From an uncultured Bacilli bacterium (GTDB lineage Bacteria; Bacillota_I; Bacilli_A; RF39; UBA660), in contig CANRPZ010000026.1 in assembly GCA_947632625.1 (NCBI GenBank), forward strand, positions 1 through 13,415: a stretch of 13,415 nucleotides of DNA. The letters run 5' to 3'. Shown here one piece after another: positions 1 through 6,182 of the stretch. The notes beneath the pieces were generated by a model, which was not told the origin of the DNA, did no database searches, and saw only the letters and a list, made by a program, of their open reading frames with translations. Made by a program: the position numbers and the translations under genes. How positions within the stretch are numbered: position 1 is the stretch's first letter; each line of letters opens with the position of its first letter.

Positions 1-1
1 T

Positions 2-175
2 CTAATGATGGAAAATCCTTTTTGTTATCCACCATCATATGAAAAATTAACTGGCGAATTATCAGGACTTTATTCTAGAAGAATTAATAGACAACATCGA
101 ATTGTTTATGAAGTAGATGAAGAAAAAAAAGAAATTCATATTATTAGAATGTGGACTCATTATGATAAAATTTAG
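2..175 (+). CDS. yoeB: YoeB-family toxin mRNA interferase, 3' part only
   Basis: The open frame enters from the left edge and ends at a TAG at 173-175. It encodes the C-terminal 57 residues of a Txe/YoeB toxin, a ribosome-dependent mRNA endonuclease neutralised by a YefM/Axe antitoxin. Visible family signatures are the NPF-PPSYEKL-GEL-G-YSRRIN segment, the QHRIVYEV strand containing the conserved Arg, and the C-terminal WTHYD with the conserved catalytic His-Tyr pair near the end. All of these are intact, so the part seen is not obviously decayed. The N-terminal third, the ribosome binding site and the expected upstream antitoxin gene lie outside the window. A bidirectional terminator about 115 bases downstream probably ends its transcript. 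The family call is confident; activity cannot be judged. Confidence 0.92.
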   Translation, partial: LMMENPFCYPPSYEKLTGELSGLYSRRINRQHRIVYEVDEEKKEIHIIRMWTHYDKI

Positions 176-240
176 TTATTTAGTGGTATAACAATTAAAA
201 AGCCATAACTAAAAACATAACAGTTTGTTTTTAGATTAGT

Positions 241-251
241 CAGCTCCACCA
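241..251 (+). other. tmRNA 3'-end-like sequence, possible attachment site
   Basis: The 11 bases CAGCTCCACCA match the acceptor end typical of Bacillota tmRNA (ssrA). No T-arm, tRNA-like fold or tag-coding region precedes it, so this is not a tmRNA gene. The 3' end of ssrA is a known integration target for islands, which leave a short direct copy at their far end, and the toxin gene just upstream would be typical island cargo. The match is short and could be chance. Confidence 0.3.
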
Positions 252-290
252 AATTGATAATAAAGCTCGGACTTTTCGAGATTAAATATA

Positions 291-329
291 AAAACTACTC
301 TCAAAACTAAATTGAAAGTAGTTTTTTTT
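291..329 (+). terminator. Bidirectional intrinsic terminator after yoeB
   Basis: An A-rich arm AAAACTACT (291-299) pairs with AGTAGTTTT (317-325), with a second possible CAA/TTG pairing inside the loop, and is followed by a run of T on the plus strand. On the minus strand the same stem is followed by TTTTTATAT. It can therefore end both the toxin transcript and the convergent yetF-like transcript. Confidence 0.75.
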
Positions 330-384
330 GTCGATTTAGAAACACACTTGCATATTGATAGCCAATATGCATGAGTAGTTAATA

Positions 385-516
385 TTATTTTTTTCTAGGT
401 TTACGTATCTCATTATATTGTTGTGTAAAATTAGAAGCAATCATTTTAATAGAATCCATGTATGGCTGTACTGCCATCATTTCTTTTATTGATAATATTT
501 CAATAATTTCACGTTT
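385..516 (-). pseudogene. Small minus-strand coding relic downstream of yetF-like gene
   Basis: Read on the minus strand from 516 down to a TAA at 387-385, the frame gives KREIIEILSIKEMMAVQPYM followed by a helical tail ending in NEIRKPRKK. The composition looks like real protein. The frame is cut by an in-frame TAA at 519-517, and upstream of that, at 537, there is an ATG three bases after the stop of the yetF-like gene (ATG plus five codons, then the TAA). This would fit a second gene of the operon killed by an early stop, or the tail of a mostly deleted gene. The first internal ATG (480) would give 31 residues but has no clear ribosome binding site. I do not recognise a family. Confidence 0.35.
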
Positions 517-539
517 TTATGTTGTATAAAATAACATAC

Positions 540-1214
540 TTACTTATTATATAATGCTATTTTATTATTTTTATCTATTGCTAATAATAGTACAGTTTCT
601 ACTGTTAAATTTTTTTGCTTCAAATATTTAGTAAGCCAATTGTAATCTTTTTTGGCTTTTTTTAGTTCCATTTCATTGAGCGTACCATCTACAATAATCA
701 AATGACTTAATTTTTGCTTTTGACTATTTTTTTTCAATGTTCCTTTTATATCGTTGCTTGTTAAGGGTTGTGCTTTTTCTTTTAGTAATATAGAAATATC
801 TCCAGAGGGCTCCAATATCGCACATTCTAAATCATTTATGTCGAAGCAGCCTTTTAATCGACAACTTTCTAAAATTTTAGCAACACTTAATTTTGAAGCT
901 TCTAAATTTTTTAAATTAAAGTCATCGTTTTCATAAAGGATTAGTGGTTCTCCATCAATCATCTCTTCTACTTTATGATTATGATAAGATAAATAAGAAG
1001 AGATATAACCAATTACTCCAAACAAGACTAAAGCAAGTATGCCTTCATAAATAGGAATATCGGTACTGATAATAGAATCAGCAGCTATAGAACCAATAGT
1101 AATACTTAAAATGTAGTCATATAAGGTTAAATTTTTAATTTGTTTGGAGCCAAGAACTTTTACAATAAGAAATAAAACAATAAACATAACTAAAGCACGA
1201 ATTATAATTTCCAT
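540..1214 (-). CDS. YetF/DUF421 family membrane protein
   Basis: A 224-residue protein of the YetF (DUF421) family, found in membranes of Bacillota and often linked to sporulation or stress, with no settled biochemical role. The N-terminal ~80 residues hold about three membrane segments. The family signature is visible as KVLGSKQIKNLTLYDYILS followed by ITIGSIAAD. The rest is the soluble cytoplasmic part, including the MIDGEPLILYENDDFN stretch typical of the family. Length is normal (about 220-230). I chose the ATG at 1214 rather than the GTG nine bases upstream, because AGGTGA overlaps that GTG and sits 5 bases before the ATG. The gene diverges from the small gene at 1358. Transcription probably ends at the bidirectional terminator near 291-329. 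Confidence 0.88.
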   Translation of the reverse strand: MEIIIRALVMFIVLFLIVKVLGSKQIKNLTLYDYILSITIGSIAADSIISTDIPIYEGILALVLFGVIGYISSYLSYHNHKVEEMIDGEPLILYENDDFNLKNLEASKLSVAKILESCRLKGCFDINDLECAILEPSGDISILLKEKAQPLTSNDIKGTLKKNSQKQKLSHLIIVDGTLNEMELKKAKKDYNWLTKYLKQKNLTVETVLLLAIDKNNKIALYNK

Positions 1215-1288
1215 TTGTATCACCTATTAGTAGTATGGCAAAAAAATGCACAAAATATCATTTATATTGTCTATTTTTGAAAATTTTG

Positions 1289-1317
1289 TTGACAAATAGT
1301 AAAAAAGTGAGTAAAGT
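1289..1317 (+). promoter_or_regulatory. Promoter of the 1358-1708 gene
   Basis: A perfect -35 TTGACA (1289-1294) is followed after 17 bases by TAAAGT (1312-1317). Transcription would start near 1324, upstream of the AGAAAGGA ribosome binding site at 1346-1353. This excludes the longer reading frame starting at 1235, whose start codon lies upstream of the promoter. Confidence 0.75.
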
Positions 1318-1357
1318 ATGGACTAATTCTTGTTTTTTAAATATTAGAAAGGAAATT

Positions 1358-1708
1358 ATGACAAATAATAAAATTCAATTTATTCAAAAATATAAAGAGA
1401 AATCTAATGATGTTATTGTTTCTTCTATTTTTGCTACTTATCAAAAAATAATAGATGGTGCCTATATAAATAGTTTTACTGAAGAAGATATTAGAAATAT
1501 CAATCAATTTTATACTTATTTAACTATTTATAGTGCCATTCAATTGTTAGATGCTCCACAAAAGTTAGTTGCTTATGAAGAAATGAAAAAATGTGTAGGA
1601 AATTATCCTTATCCTTTGGAAATGAAAAAGGCTTTTTTAGAACAATATATAAAATTGCTTCATTATTCCAAAATGGAAGATTCTCATTTATCATTAAGAA
1701 AAGCGTAG
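1358..1708 (+). CDS. Small helical protein of unknown function
   Basis: A 116-residue protein I do not recognise. It begins MTNNKIQFIQKYKEK and is predicted by eye to be almost entirely alpha-helical and soluble: no signal peptide, no membrane segment, several amphipathic stretches (for example around AIQLLDAPQKLVAYEEMKK), with an NYPYPLEMKK turn near residue 90. The start is set by AGAAAGGA at 1346-1353, 4 bases before the ATG, and by a strong promoter at 1289-1317. The longer frame from 1235 would read through that promoter and is not believed. It is a single-gene unit, closed by a terminator immediately after the stop. No conserved catalytic motif is visible. Confidence 0.75.
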   Translation: MTNNKIQFIQKYKEKSNDVIVSSIFATYQKIIDGAYINSFTEEDIRNINQFYTYLTIYSAIQLLDAPQKLVAYEEMKKCVGNYPYPLEMKKAFLEQYIKLLHYSKMEDSHLSLRKA

Positions 1709-1738
1709 AGTGTAGTTTCATTCTACACTTTTTATTTT
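1709..1738 (+). terminator. Intrinsic terminator of the small unknown gene
   Basis: The perfect 7-bp stem AGTGTAG (1709-1715) / CTACACT (1723-1729) encloses a 7-base loop and is followed by TTTTTATTTTG. It starts right after the stop codon at 1706-1708. Confidence 0.88.
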
Positions 1739-1778
1739 GTAATTCACTATTTTAATGTGTAATTCACTATTTTAATGT
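1739..1778 (+). repeat. Perfect tandem duplication of a 20-base unit
   Basis: GTAATTCACTATTTTAATGT occurs twice head to tail (1739-1758 and 1759-1778) with no mismatch. Each copy ends in TTTAATGT, so the duplication doubles the first half of the regulator box described at 1771-1803 and places extra TTTAAT half-sites at 1751 and 1771. Confidence 0.95.
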
Positions 1779-1803
1779 TTCTTTAATTTTTCTTTAATAT
1801 ATT
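1771..1803 (+). promoter_or_regulatory. CiaR-like operator and promoter of the two-component operon
   Basis: TTTAAT half-sites lie at 1771, 1782 and 1793, exactly 11 bases apart, with a further one at 1751. The first pair, TTTAATGTTTCTTTAAT (1771-1787), is followed after 10 bases by a -10-like TATATT (1798-1803). The same 17-base element at the same distance from a -10 occurs before htrA and before the permease fragment. Direct repeats with an 11-base period next to a -10 are what PhoB/CiaR-type regulators bind. I infer autoregulation. Confidence 0.7.
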
Positions 1804-1832
1804 GTAATATATATAAAAGGAGATCTAGCACT

Positions 1833-2507
1833 ATGAGAATTTTAATTGTTGAGGATGAGGAAAAAATAGCAGATGCTATAGCAACAAAATTAAAAAAAGA
1901 ACGTTATGAGATAGATATTTGTTTAGATGGAGAGGAAGGACTTTATAGTGCTTTATCAGGAATATACGATTTAATTATTCTTGATATTATGCTTCCTAAA
2001 GTAAATGGATTGGAAATATTAGCAAAAGTTCGTGAAAATAATATAAATACTAAAGTTTTACTACTTACTGCTAAATCAAGTCTTGAAGATAAACTCAAAG
2101 GATTTGATATAGGAGCAGATGATTATATGGCCAAGCCTTTTCATATTGAAGAATTAGTAGCAAGAGTGAACGTTCAACTCCGAAATAAAAAAGATATAAA
2201 AACGAAAGACATTTTAAATTATAAAGACTTGGATTTAAATATTAAAACCTCTACTTTAACTTGTACAACTACAAAAGAATCTATTTCTATACCTTATAGA
2301 GAATTTTTACTTTTAGAATATTTTATGAGTAATCAAAATCAAATTATAGCAAAAGAACAAATTTATGATAAAGTTTGGGGATTTGAAAGTAGTTATGAAT
2401 CAAATAATTTGGAAGCTTATTTATCTTTTTTAAGAAAGAAAATAAGAATTATTGGTTCTAATGTAAACATTAAAGCTGTACGAAATCTTGGTTATCGAAT
2501 GGAGTAA
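1833..2507 (+). CDS. ciaR: OmpR/PhoB-family response regulator, CiaR-like
   Basis: A 224-residue DNA-binding response regulator. The N-terminal receiver domain (about 1-120) has the acidic pair E7/D8, the phosphorylated Asp D51 in LILDIMLP, T79 and the conserved Lys K101 of KPF. A short linker leads to a C-terminal winged-helix domain (about 128-224) of the OmpR/PhoB type, ending in the wing RNLGYRME. DGEEGLYSALSGIYDLI, TAKSSLEDKLKGF and the YF-NQNQII-KEQIYDKVWGF segment closely resemble what I recall of streptococcal CiaR. ATG 1833 follows AAAAGGAGA by 9 bases. The kinase gene starts 4 bases after its stop, so the two are co-transcribed. The upstream TTTAAT repeats suggest it controls itself, htrA and the locus at 13067. 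The family is certain; orthology to CiaR is inferred from resemblance, operator and target. Confidence 0.93.
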   Translation: MRILIVEDEEKIADAIATKLKKERYEIDICLDGEEGLYSALSGIYDLIILDIMLPKVNGLEILAKVRENNINTKVLLLTAKSSLEDKLKGFDIGADDYMAKPFHIEELVARVNVQLRNKKDIKTKDILNYKDLDLNIKTSTLTCTTTKESISIPYREFLLLEYFMSNQNQIIAKEQIYDKVWGFESSYESNNLEAYLSFLRKKIRIIGSNVNIKAVRNLGYRME

Positions 2508-2511
2508 TAAA

Positions 2512-3735
2512 ATGCACGATTTAAAAATAAAAACATTTTCAATTATTTTTGGTATCATTTCCCTTTTTTTGGTAAGTTTTACAATTTTATTTAATGTACG
2601 TATGTATCAAATGGAATCCAAAGGGATTTTTAATAGCATTACGCGTATGAAAAGTTTTATTGAAGGGGAAAAGAGTCTGGCTGAAATTAATTTTGAAATG
2701 AATGAAGATTTAAAAAATAAAATGGTTATAGATTATGAAATATATACGTTTCTTTTAGATGGGCGTAATAATATTATTGCTAAAGTTAATCATAGTGGTT
2801 CTACTGTAAATAATAGGGTTGTTCTTAAAGCGGAAGCAACTTTAAAACATCTTAAAGATAATAAAATTCATATAAAGTGCCTTTATTTTAATGATTATGC
2901 TTATAGTTTAGTAAACAATCGATTTTTAGTAATGGTTCATGTAAAGAATGCTAAAGAACGTTTGCAAATGGCACTTATTTTATCCTTGCTTTTTGTTTTA
3001 TTAGGAGAGATGCTTATTTATTTTATAGCTAAAAAAATAACGGAGTGGCTAATTAAACCGGTTATAGAAAGTTTTAATAATCAAAAAGAATTTATTGCAA
3101 ATGCTTCACATGAACTTAAAACTCCGCTTGCTGTAATGATTGCAAGTATAGATTGTTTAACACCTAGTAAAAAAAATGAAAAGTGGATTCATAATTTAAA
3201 ATCAGAATCTGAAAAAATGAGTCATTTGATTACCAGATTGCTTGATTTATCTAAATCTGAAAATGGTATTCAAAAAGAAGATTTTCATAACAACAATCTT
3301 TCTAAAATTATTGAAAAAAGAGCTTTAATTTTTGAAAGTTTGGCGTATGAAAAAAATGTTTTAATTGATTTGGACATTATGCCGGATATTAATTTAGTAT
3401 GTAATTTAGAAAGTATGGATGAATTAATCACTATATTAATTGATAATGCAATTTGTCATAGTGAAAAAAATAGTTCTATATTGGTAAAATTGTCTAAAGA
3501 AAATAAAAATGTTATTATAGAGGTAAGGAATAAAGGAAAGGAGATAGCAAAGGAAGAGCAAGAAAAGATTTTTGAAAGATTTTATCGTGGGGACAAGGCA
3601 AGAACGCATAAAGAAAATCGATATGGATTAGGTCTTGCTATTGCCAAAAATATTGTTGAAAGTCATAAGGGTTCTATTACTGTTTCTTCAAAAAATGGTT
3701 TTACTACCTTTAAAGTTGTTTTTAAAAAACATTAG
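2512..3735 (+). CDS. ciaH: Sensor histidine kinase, CiaH-like
   Basis: A 407-residue membrane sensor kinase, partner of the preceding regulator. Membrane segments at about 9-29 and 153-172 flank an extracytoplasmic sensor of about 120 residues. Then come the dimerisation/phosphoacceptor domain with ANASHELKTPLAV (phosphorylated His about residue 200), an N box ELITILIDNAICHS (Asn about 312), an F box IFERFYRGD and a G2 box YGLGLAIAKNIVESHKG. The G1 box is VRNKGKEI rather than the textbook DxGxG; such Asn-containing versions occur in working kinases, but the loss of the second Gly is unusual. I chose ATG 2512 because GGAG (2501-2504) lies 7 bases upstream. An in-frame start at 2488 would overlap the regulator gene and has no better ribosome binding site. 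No HAMP domain is obvious, as in short CiaH-type kinases. Confidence 0.92.
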   Translation: MHDLKIKTFSIIFGIISLFLVSFTILFNVRMYQMESKGIFNSITRMKSFIEGEKSLAEINFEMNEDLKNKMVIDYEIYTFLLDGRNNIIAKVNHSGSTVNNRVVLKAEATLKHLKDNKIHIKCLYFNDYAYSLVNNRFLVMVHVKNAKERLQMALILSLLFVLLGEMLIYFIAKKITEWLIKPVIESFNNQKEFIANASHELKTPLAVMIASIDCLTPSKKNEKWIHNLKSESEKMSHLITRLLDLSKSENGIQKEDFHNNNLSKIIEKRALIFESLAYEKNVLIDLDIMPDINLVCNLESMDELITILIDNAICHSEKNSSILVKLSKENKNVIIEVRNKGKEIAKEEQEKIFERFYRGDKARTHKENRYGLGLAIAKNIVESHKGSITVSSKNGFTTFKVVFKKH

Positions 3736-3742
3736 TTAAAAG

Positions 3743-3775
3743 TTTAATGTTTCTTTAATATTTGTTTTATAAAAT
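3743..3775 (+). promoter_or_regulatory. CiaR-like operator and promoter of htrA
   Basis: TTTAATGTTTCTTTAAT (3743-3759) is identical to the element before the response regulator and is followed after 10 bases by TAAAAT (3770-3775). It lies in the 63-base gap after the kinase stop. No terminator separates the genes, so htrA may be both read through from the kinase and driven by this site. Confidence 0.72.
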
Positions 3776-3798
3776 AAAAATATGAAAAGGTGATGAAA

Positions 3799-5019
3799 AT
3801 GTCTAAAGATATAGAAAATAAAGAAAATGAAATTGAAAAAGAAGAAAAAAGTTTTAAAAGAAATTTCAAAATGGATCGTAAAAAAGTTATTCTTGGTCTT
3901 ATAATTGGCCTTGCTATTCTTTTAATAATAGGTGTCGTTTTATTTTTTACTTTTCATAAACAAGAGGAAAAGTTTAAAGAAAATATAGAGTTAAAATATA
4001 CGGAAACTTTTGAGAAAAAAGCCGATGGTATATACATTACTGATGTTTCTGATATTGTGGAACAAGTAATGCCTTCTATAGTTTCAATAACAAGTAAAAC
4101 TATAATTTCTTCCGGAATTTTTGGCCCAAGCTTTTTTGGTGAAGAACGCTACCAAGAAGGAGCTGGATCTGGAATTATTATTGGGAAAAATGATGCAAAT
4201 TTAATGATTTTAACCAATAATCATGTCGTAGATGAAGCAAGTGAGTTATCCGTTCAATTTATAAATGAAAAAAGTTACGATGCCAAAGTGATTGGAATAT
4301 CAGAACGAAAAGATATTGCAGTAATTGCAGTTCCTATTAAAAATATAAATACAGAAACATTAGAAGCTATCAAAGTGGCAACAATGGGAGATTCAAACCA
4401 ATTAAAAGTTGGTAATGGTATTATTGCTATTGGAAATGCATTAGGCTATGGACAATCTGTTACAACTGGAGTTGTTAGTGCGTTAAATAGAGAAATATCC
4501 GTTGATGGAAATTCTTATAAAATGATTCAAATTGATGCCGCAATAAATGGTGGAAATAGTGGTGGAGCTCTTTTAAATAGCGCTGGTGAGGTAGTTGGAA
4601 TTAATTCTGTTAAATACTCTTCAAATGGCCTTAGTTCTTCCGCTAGTATAGAGGGTATGGGCTTTGCAATTCCTATTTCAGATGTTCGTGAACTTATTAC
4701 ATCTCTTATGAATGGGGAAGAAGATACAAGTGCCTCTATTGGTATCGCAGGATATATAGTCGATGAAGAAAAAAGCGAAGCTTACAATATGCCAACAGGA
4801 TTTTATGTTTCTAAAATTGTTTCTGGTAGTGGTGCAGATAAATCAGATTTAGAAATAGGAAATATTATTACGAAAATAAATGGAAATAAAGTTACAGCAT
4901 TAAGTGATATCCAAGATGTTTTGTATGAACATAAAGCTGGAGATAAAGTAAAATTAACTGTAAGTTATGTTAGTGGTCGAACTTATAAAGAAAAAGAAAT
5001 TAGTGTTACATTGTCATAA
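3799..5019 (+). CDS. htrA: HtrA/DegP-type membrane-anchored serine protease
   Basis: A 406-residue envelope quality-control protease that degrades misfolded exported proteins. A charged cytoplasmic N-terminus (1-30, rich in Lys and Glu) precedes one membrane anchor at about 31-52. The trypsin-like domain shows the full catalytic triad: His of TNNHVVDEA (about 142), Asp of ERKDIAVIAV (about 172) and Ser of NGGNSGGAL (about 254). A single C-terminal PDZ domain covers about 315-406. Length and layout match Gram-positive HtrA. Start: AGGTGA at 3788-3793 is 5 bases before ATG 3799, which I prefer to GTG 3790 and ATG 3793, both of which overlap the ribosome binding site. It lies directly after the CiaRH-like pair and has its own copy of the shared operator; in streptococci htrA is a known CiaR target. 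Confidence 0.95.
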   Translation: MSKDIENKENEIEKEEKSFKRNFKMDRKKVILGLIIGLAILLIIGVVLFFTFHKQEEKFKENIELKYTETFEKKADGIYITDVSDIVEQVMPSIVSITSKTIISSGIFGPSFFGEERYQEGAGSGIIIGKNDANLMILTNNHVVDEASELSVQFINEKSYDAKVIGISERKDIAVIAVPIKNINTETLEAIKVATMGDSNQLKVGNGIIAIGNALGYGQSVTTGVVSALNREISVDGNSYKMIQIDAAINGGNSGGALLNSAGEVVGINSVKYSSNGLSSSASIEGMGFAIPISDVRELITSLMNGEEDTSASIGIAGYIVDEEKSEAYNMPTGFYVSKIVSGSGADKSDLEIGNIITKINGNKVTALSDIQDVLYEHKAGDKVKLTVSYVSGRTYKEKEISVTLS

Positions 5020-5020
5020 A

Positions 5021-5050
5021 ATAAAAAATCTTTCGAGATTTTTTTATTTT
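5021..5050 (+). terminator. Intrinsic terminator of htrA
   Basis: AAAAAATCT (5023-5031) and AGATTTTTT (5036-5044) form a stem closed by a TTCG tetraloop (5032-5035), followed by ATTTTG and another T run to 5060. The stem starts 1-3 bases after the htrA stop and ends the ciaRH-htrA unit. Confidence 0.85.
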
Positions 5051-5053
5051 GTT

Positions 5054-5082
5054 TTTTTTTCGGGTTATTTCCATGATATAAT
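5054..5082 (+). promoter_or_regulatory. Extended -10 promoter of the dehydrogenase gene
   Basis: A consensus TATAAT at 5077-5082 is preceded by TGA (5074-5076), forming an extended -10. The -35 position (5054-5059) is only a T run from the preceding terminator. Transcription would start near 5089, just before AGGAGGT. Confidence 0.7.
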
Positions 5083-5104
5083 GAAAGAAATTAGGAGGTA
5101 GAAA

Positions 5105-5845
5105 ATGAATTTTCAAAATAAAGTAGTTGTTGTAACCGGTGGTACAAGAGGAATAGGGTTGGAAACAGTTCGTACTTTTTTAGAGTATGGAGCCAAGGTG
5201 ATTTTGTTTGGTTCTCGAAAGGAAACGGTTATAAATGCTATAAATGAGTTAGAAAAAGAAGGAAAGAAAGCAGCTGGTTATTATCCTAATCTAAATGATT
5301 ATGAAGAGGTTTTGAAAACTATTCAAGAAATTGTTACACAGTATGGAAAAATTGATATTCTAATCAATAACGCTGGAATTTCTGCTAATAAAAAAATAGA
5401 GGAGACAACAAGTGAAGAATTCACATCTATTATGAATTTAAATGTTGAGGGAGTTTTTAATGTTTCTAAAGCCGTTATTCCTTTTATGAAAAAGGAAAAT
5501 AGTGGTGTTATTTTAAATACAAGTTCTATGGTAAGTTTTTATGGGCAACCATCTGGGGTTGGATATCCCGCTTCCAAATTTGCTGTAAATGGGATAACGA
5601 AATCATTAGCACGTGAACTTGCGCCTTTTCATATAAGAGTAAATGCAGTTGCACCAGGAATTATTAACACGGATATGGTTTCTTCTTTGCCACCGGAAAT
5701 GATAAAACCTTTAATTGATAAGATACCTTTAAATCGTATGGGAACTCCTCGAGATATTGCTAATGCTTTCTTATTTTTAGCAAGTGACATGGCAAGTTAC
5801 ATAACAGGGGTCATATTACCAGTAGATGGAGCTGCTAGAAATTAA
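5105..5845 (+). CDS. Short-chain dehydrogenase/reductase, FabG-like
   Basis: A 246-residue classical SDR, a cytoplasmic NAD(P)H-dependent oxidoreductase. The Rossmann glycine motif TGGTRGIG is at 11-18, NNAG at 88-91, and the active-site Asn of NLNVEG is near 113. The catalytic Ser is near 141 in NTSSM, followed by Tyr154 and Lys158 in YPASK. The C-terminal half has RVNAVAPGIINTDM and the closing ITGVILPVDG, as in 3-oxoacyl-ACP reductases. A basic residue after the second strand (SRKE, about 37-39) suggests NADPH. It stands alone with its own promoter, not in a fatty-acid gene cluster, so it may act on another substrate, and I assign no gene name. AGGAGGT (5093-5099) lies 5 bases before the ATG. 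No good terminator follows directly. Confidence 0.93.
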   Translation: MNFQNKVVVVTGGTRGIGLETVRTFLEYGAKVILFGSRKETVINAINELEKEGKKAAGYYPNLNDYEEVLKTIQEIVTQYGKIDILINNAGISANKKIEETTSEEFTSIMNLNVEGVFNVSKAVIPFMKKENSGVILNTSSMVSFYGQPSGVGYPASKFAVNGITKSLARELAPFHIRVNAVAPGIINTDMVSSLPPEMIKPLIDKIPLNRMGTPRDIANAFLFLASDMASYITGVILPVDGAARN

Positions 5846-5869
5846 TTGCATTTTGAAAATGGAATTTAT

Positions 5870-5986
5870 ATGCAAGAGGTAAGTGCTATAAAAGAAATTT
5901 ATAAAGATTTTGAATATACAATTAAAGATAGTCAAAAATTGGAGAGTAAAGATTTAAAGACAGAATTTTGGATATCAATTTGGTAA
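5870..5986 (+). pseudogene. 38-codon coding relic after the dehydrogenase
   Basis: In the same frame as the dehydrogenase, right after its stop, the sequence continues as a protein-like stretch: eight codons (from TTG 5846), then an ATG at 5870 and 38 residues (MQEVSAIKEIYKDFEYTIKD and onward, ending EFWISIW) to a TAA. There is no convincing ribosome binding site (GGAATTTAT precedes the ATG). The amphipathic composition looks coding, yet the dehydrogenase already has its full usual length. It may be the tail of a lost gene or a small unannotated peptide. The rest of the gap to 6039 shows no gene. Confidence 0.3.
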
Positions 5987-6039
5987 GCTATTTTAAGATT
6001 TTTTGCTCCATTATTTTAAATATTTAGAAAAATTTATTC

Positions 6040-6068
6040 TTACAAAAATTTAAAATTTGTGATACGAT
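6040..6068 (+). promoter_or_regulatory. Promoter of the MATE exporter leader
   Basis: An extended -10, TGA-TACGAT (6060-6068), lies 17 bases after a weak TTACAA (6040-6045). The start would be near 6075, giving a leader of about 108 bases before the GTG start. The stretch strongly resembles the promoter before the DUF2798 leader (7573-7601), with the same TCTTACA beginning and the same length. Confidence 0.6.
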
Positions 6069-6074
6069 GGGTAT

Positions 6075-6155
6075 GTTCTACAAAAAATATTAAGTCAATT
6101 TTATCAATGAGTAGCAAAAATGCGTAAGTCCAATTGAAGAGGACTTACTATTTTT
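6075..6155 (+). promoter_or_regulatory. Structured leader, candidate riboswitch/attenuator of the MATE gene
   Basis: The leader can form a weak first stem-loop: CTAC 6078-6081 with GTAG 6111-6114, and AAAAT 6084-6088 with ATTTT 6098-6102. A strong terminator hairpin at 6124-6148 follows. TCAATT (6095-6100) is exactly complementary to AATTGA (6132-6137) in the terminator loop, allowing a loop-loop contact. TAAGTC (6091-6096) repeats the terminator 5' arm, so it could pair with the 3' arm instead (antitermination). Two hairpins with loop pairing and a terminator before a mepA-like MATE gene fit the guanidine-IV (mepA) riboswitch as I remember it. I could not check the consensus, so the class is a guess. 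Confidence 0.45.
6124..6155 (+). terminator. Terminator hairpin in the MATE leader
   Basis: The perfect 8-bp stem GTAAGTCC (6124-6131) / GGACTTAC (6141-6148) has a 9-base loop and is followed by TATTTTT, ending 27 bases before the GTG start of the exporter. Its position inside the transcribed leader suggests conditional termination. It may also end transcripts from the dehydrogenase gene. Confidence 0.82.
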
Positions 6156-6182
6156 ATGTTTAAAATTGAGGAGGAATTTTTT

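Noticed and set aside
276..290. CTCG/CGAG hairpin around 267-281 as a separate terminator
   Set aside because: The stem is only four base pairs and no T run follows; the real terminator is at 291-329.
1235..1357. N-terminal extension of the small unknown protein to an ATG at 1235
   Set aside because: The extension contains a consensus promoter (1289-1317) and lacks a ribosome binding site, whereas ATG 1358 has AGAAAGGA in front.
1739..1778. CRISPR-like or mobile repeat
   Set aside because: There are only two adjacent copies without spacers and no associated genes; the repeat is better explained as duplication of a regulator half-site.
6067..6127. Leader peptides before the MATE gene (ATG 6073 with six codons; ATG 6107 with six codons)
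   Set aside because: Neither has a ribosome binding site, and the first would start at or before the predicted transcription start. Ribosome-mediated attenuation remains a weak alternative to a riboswitch.
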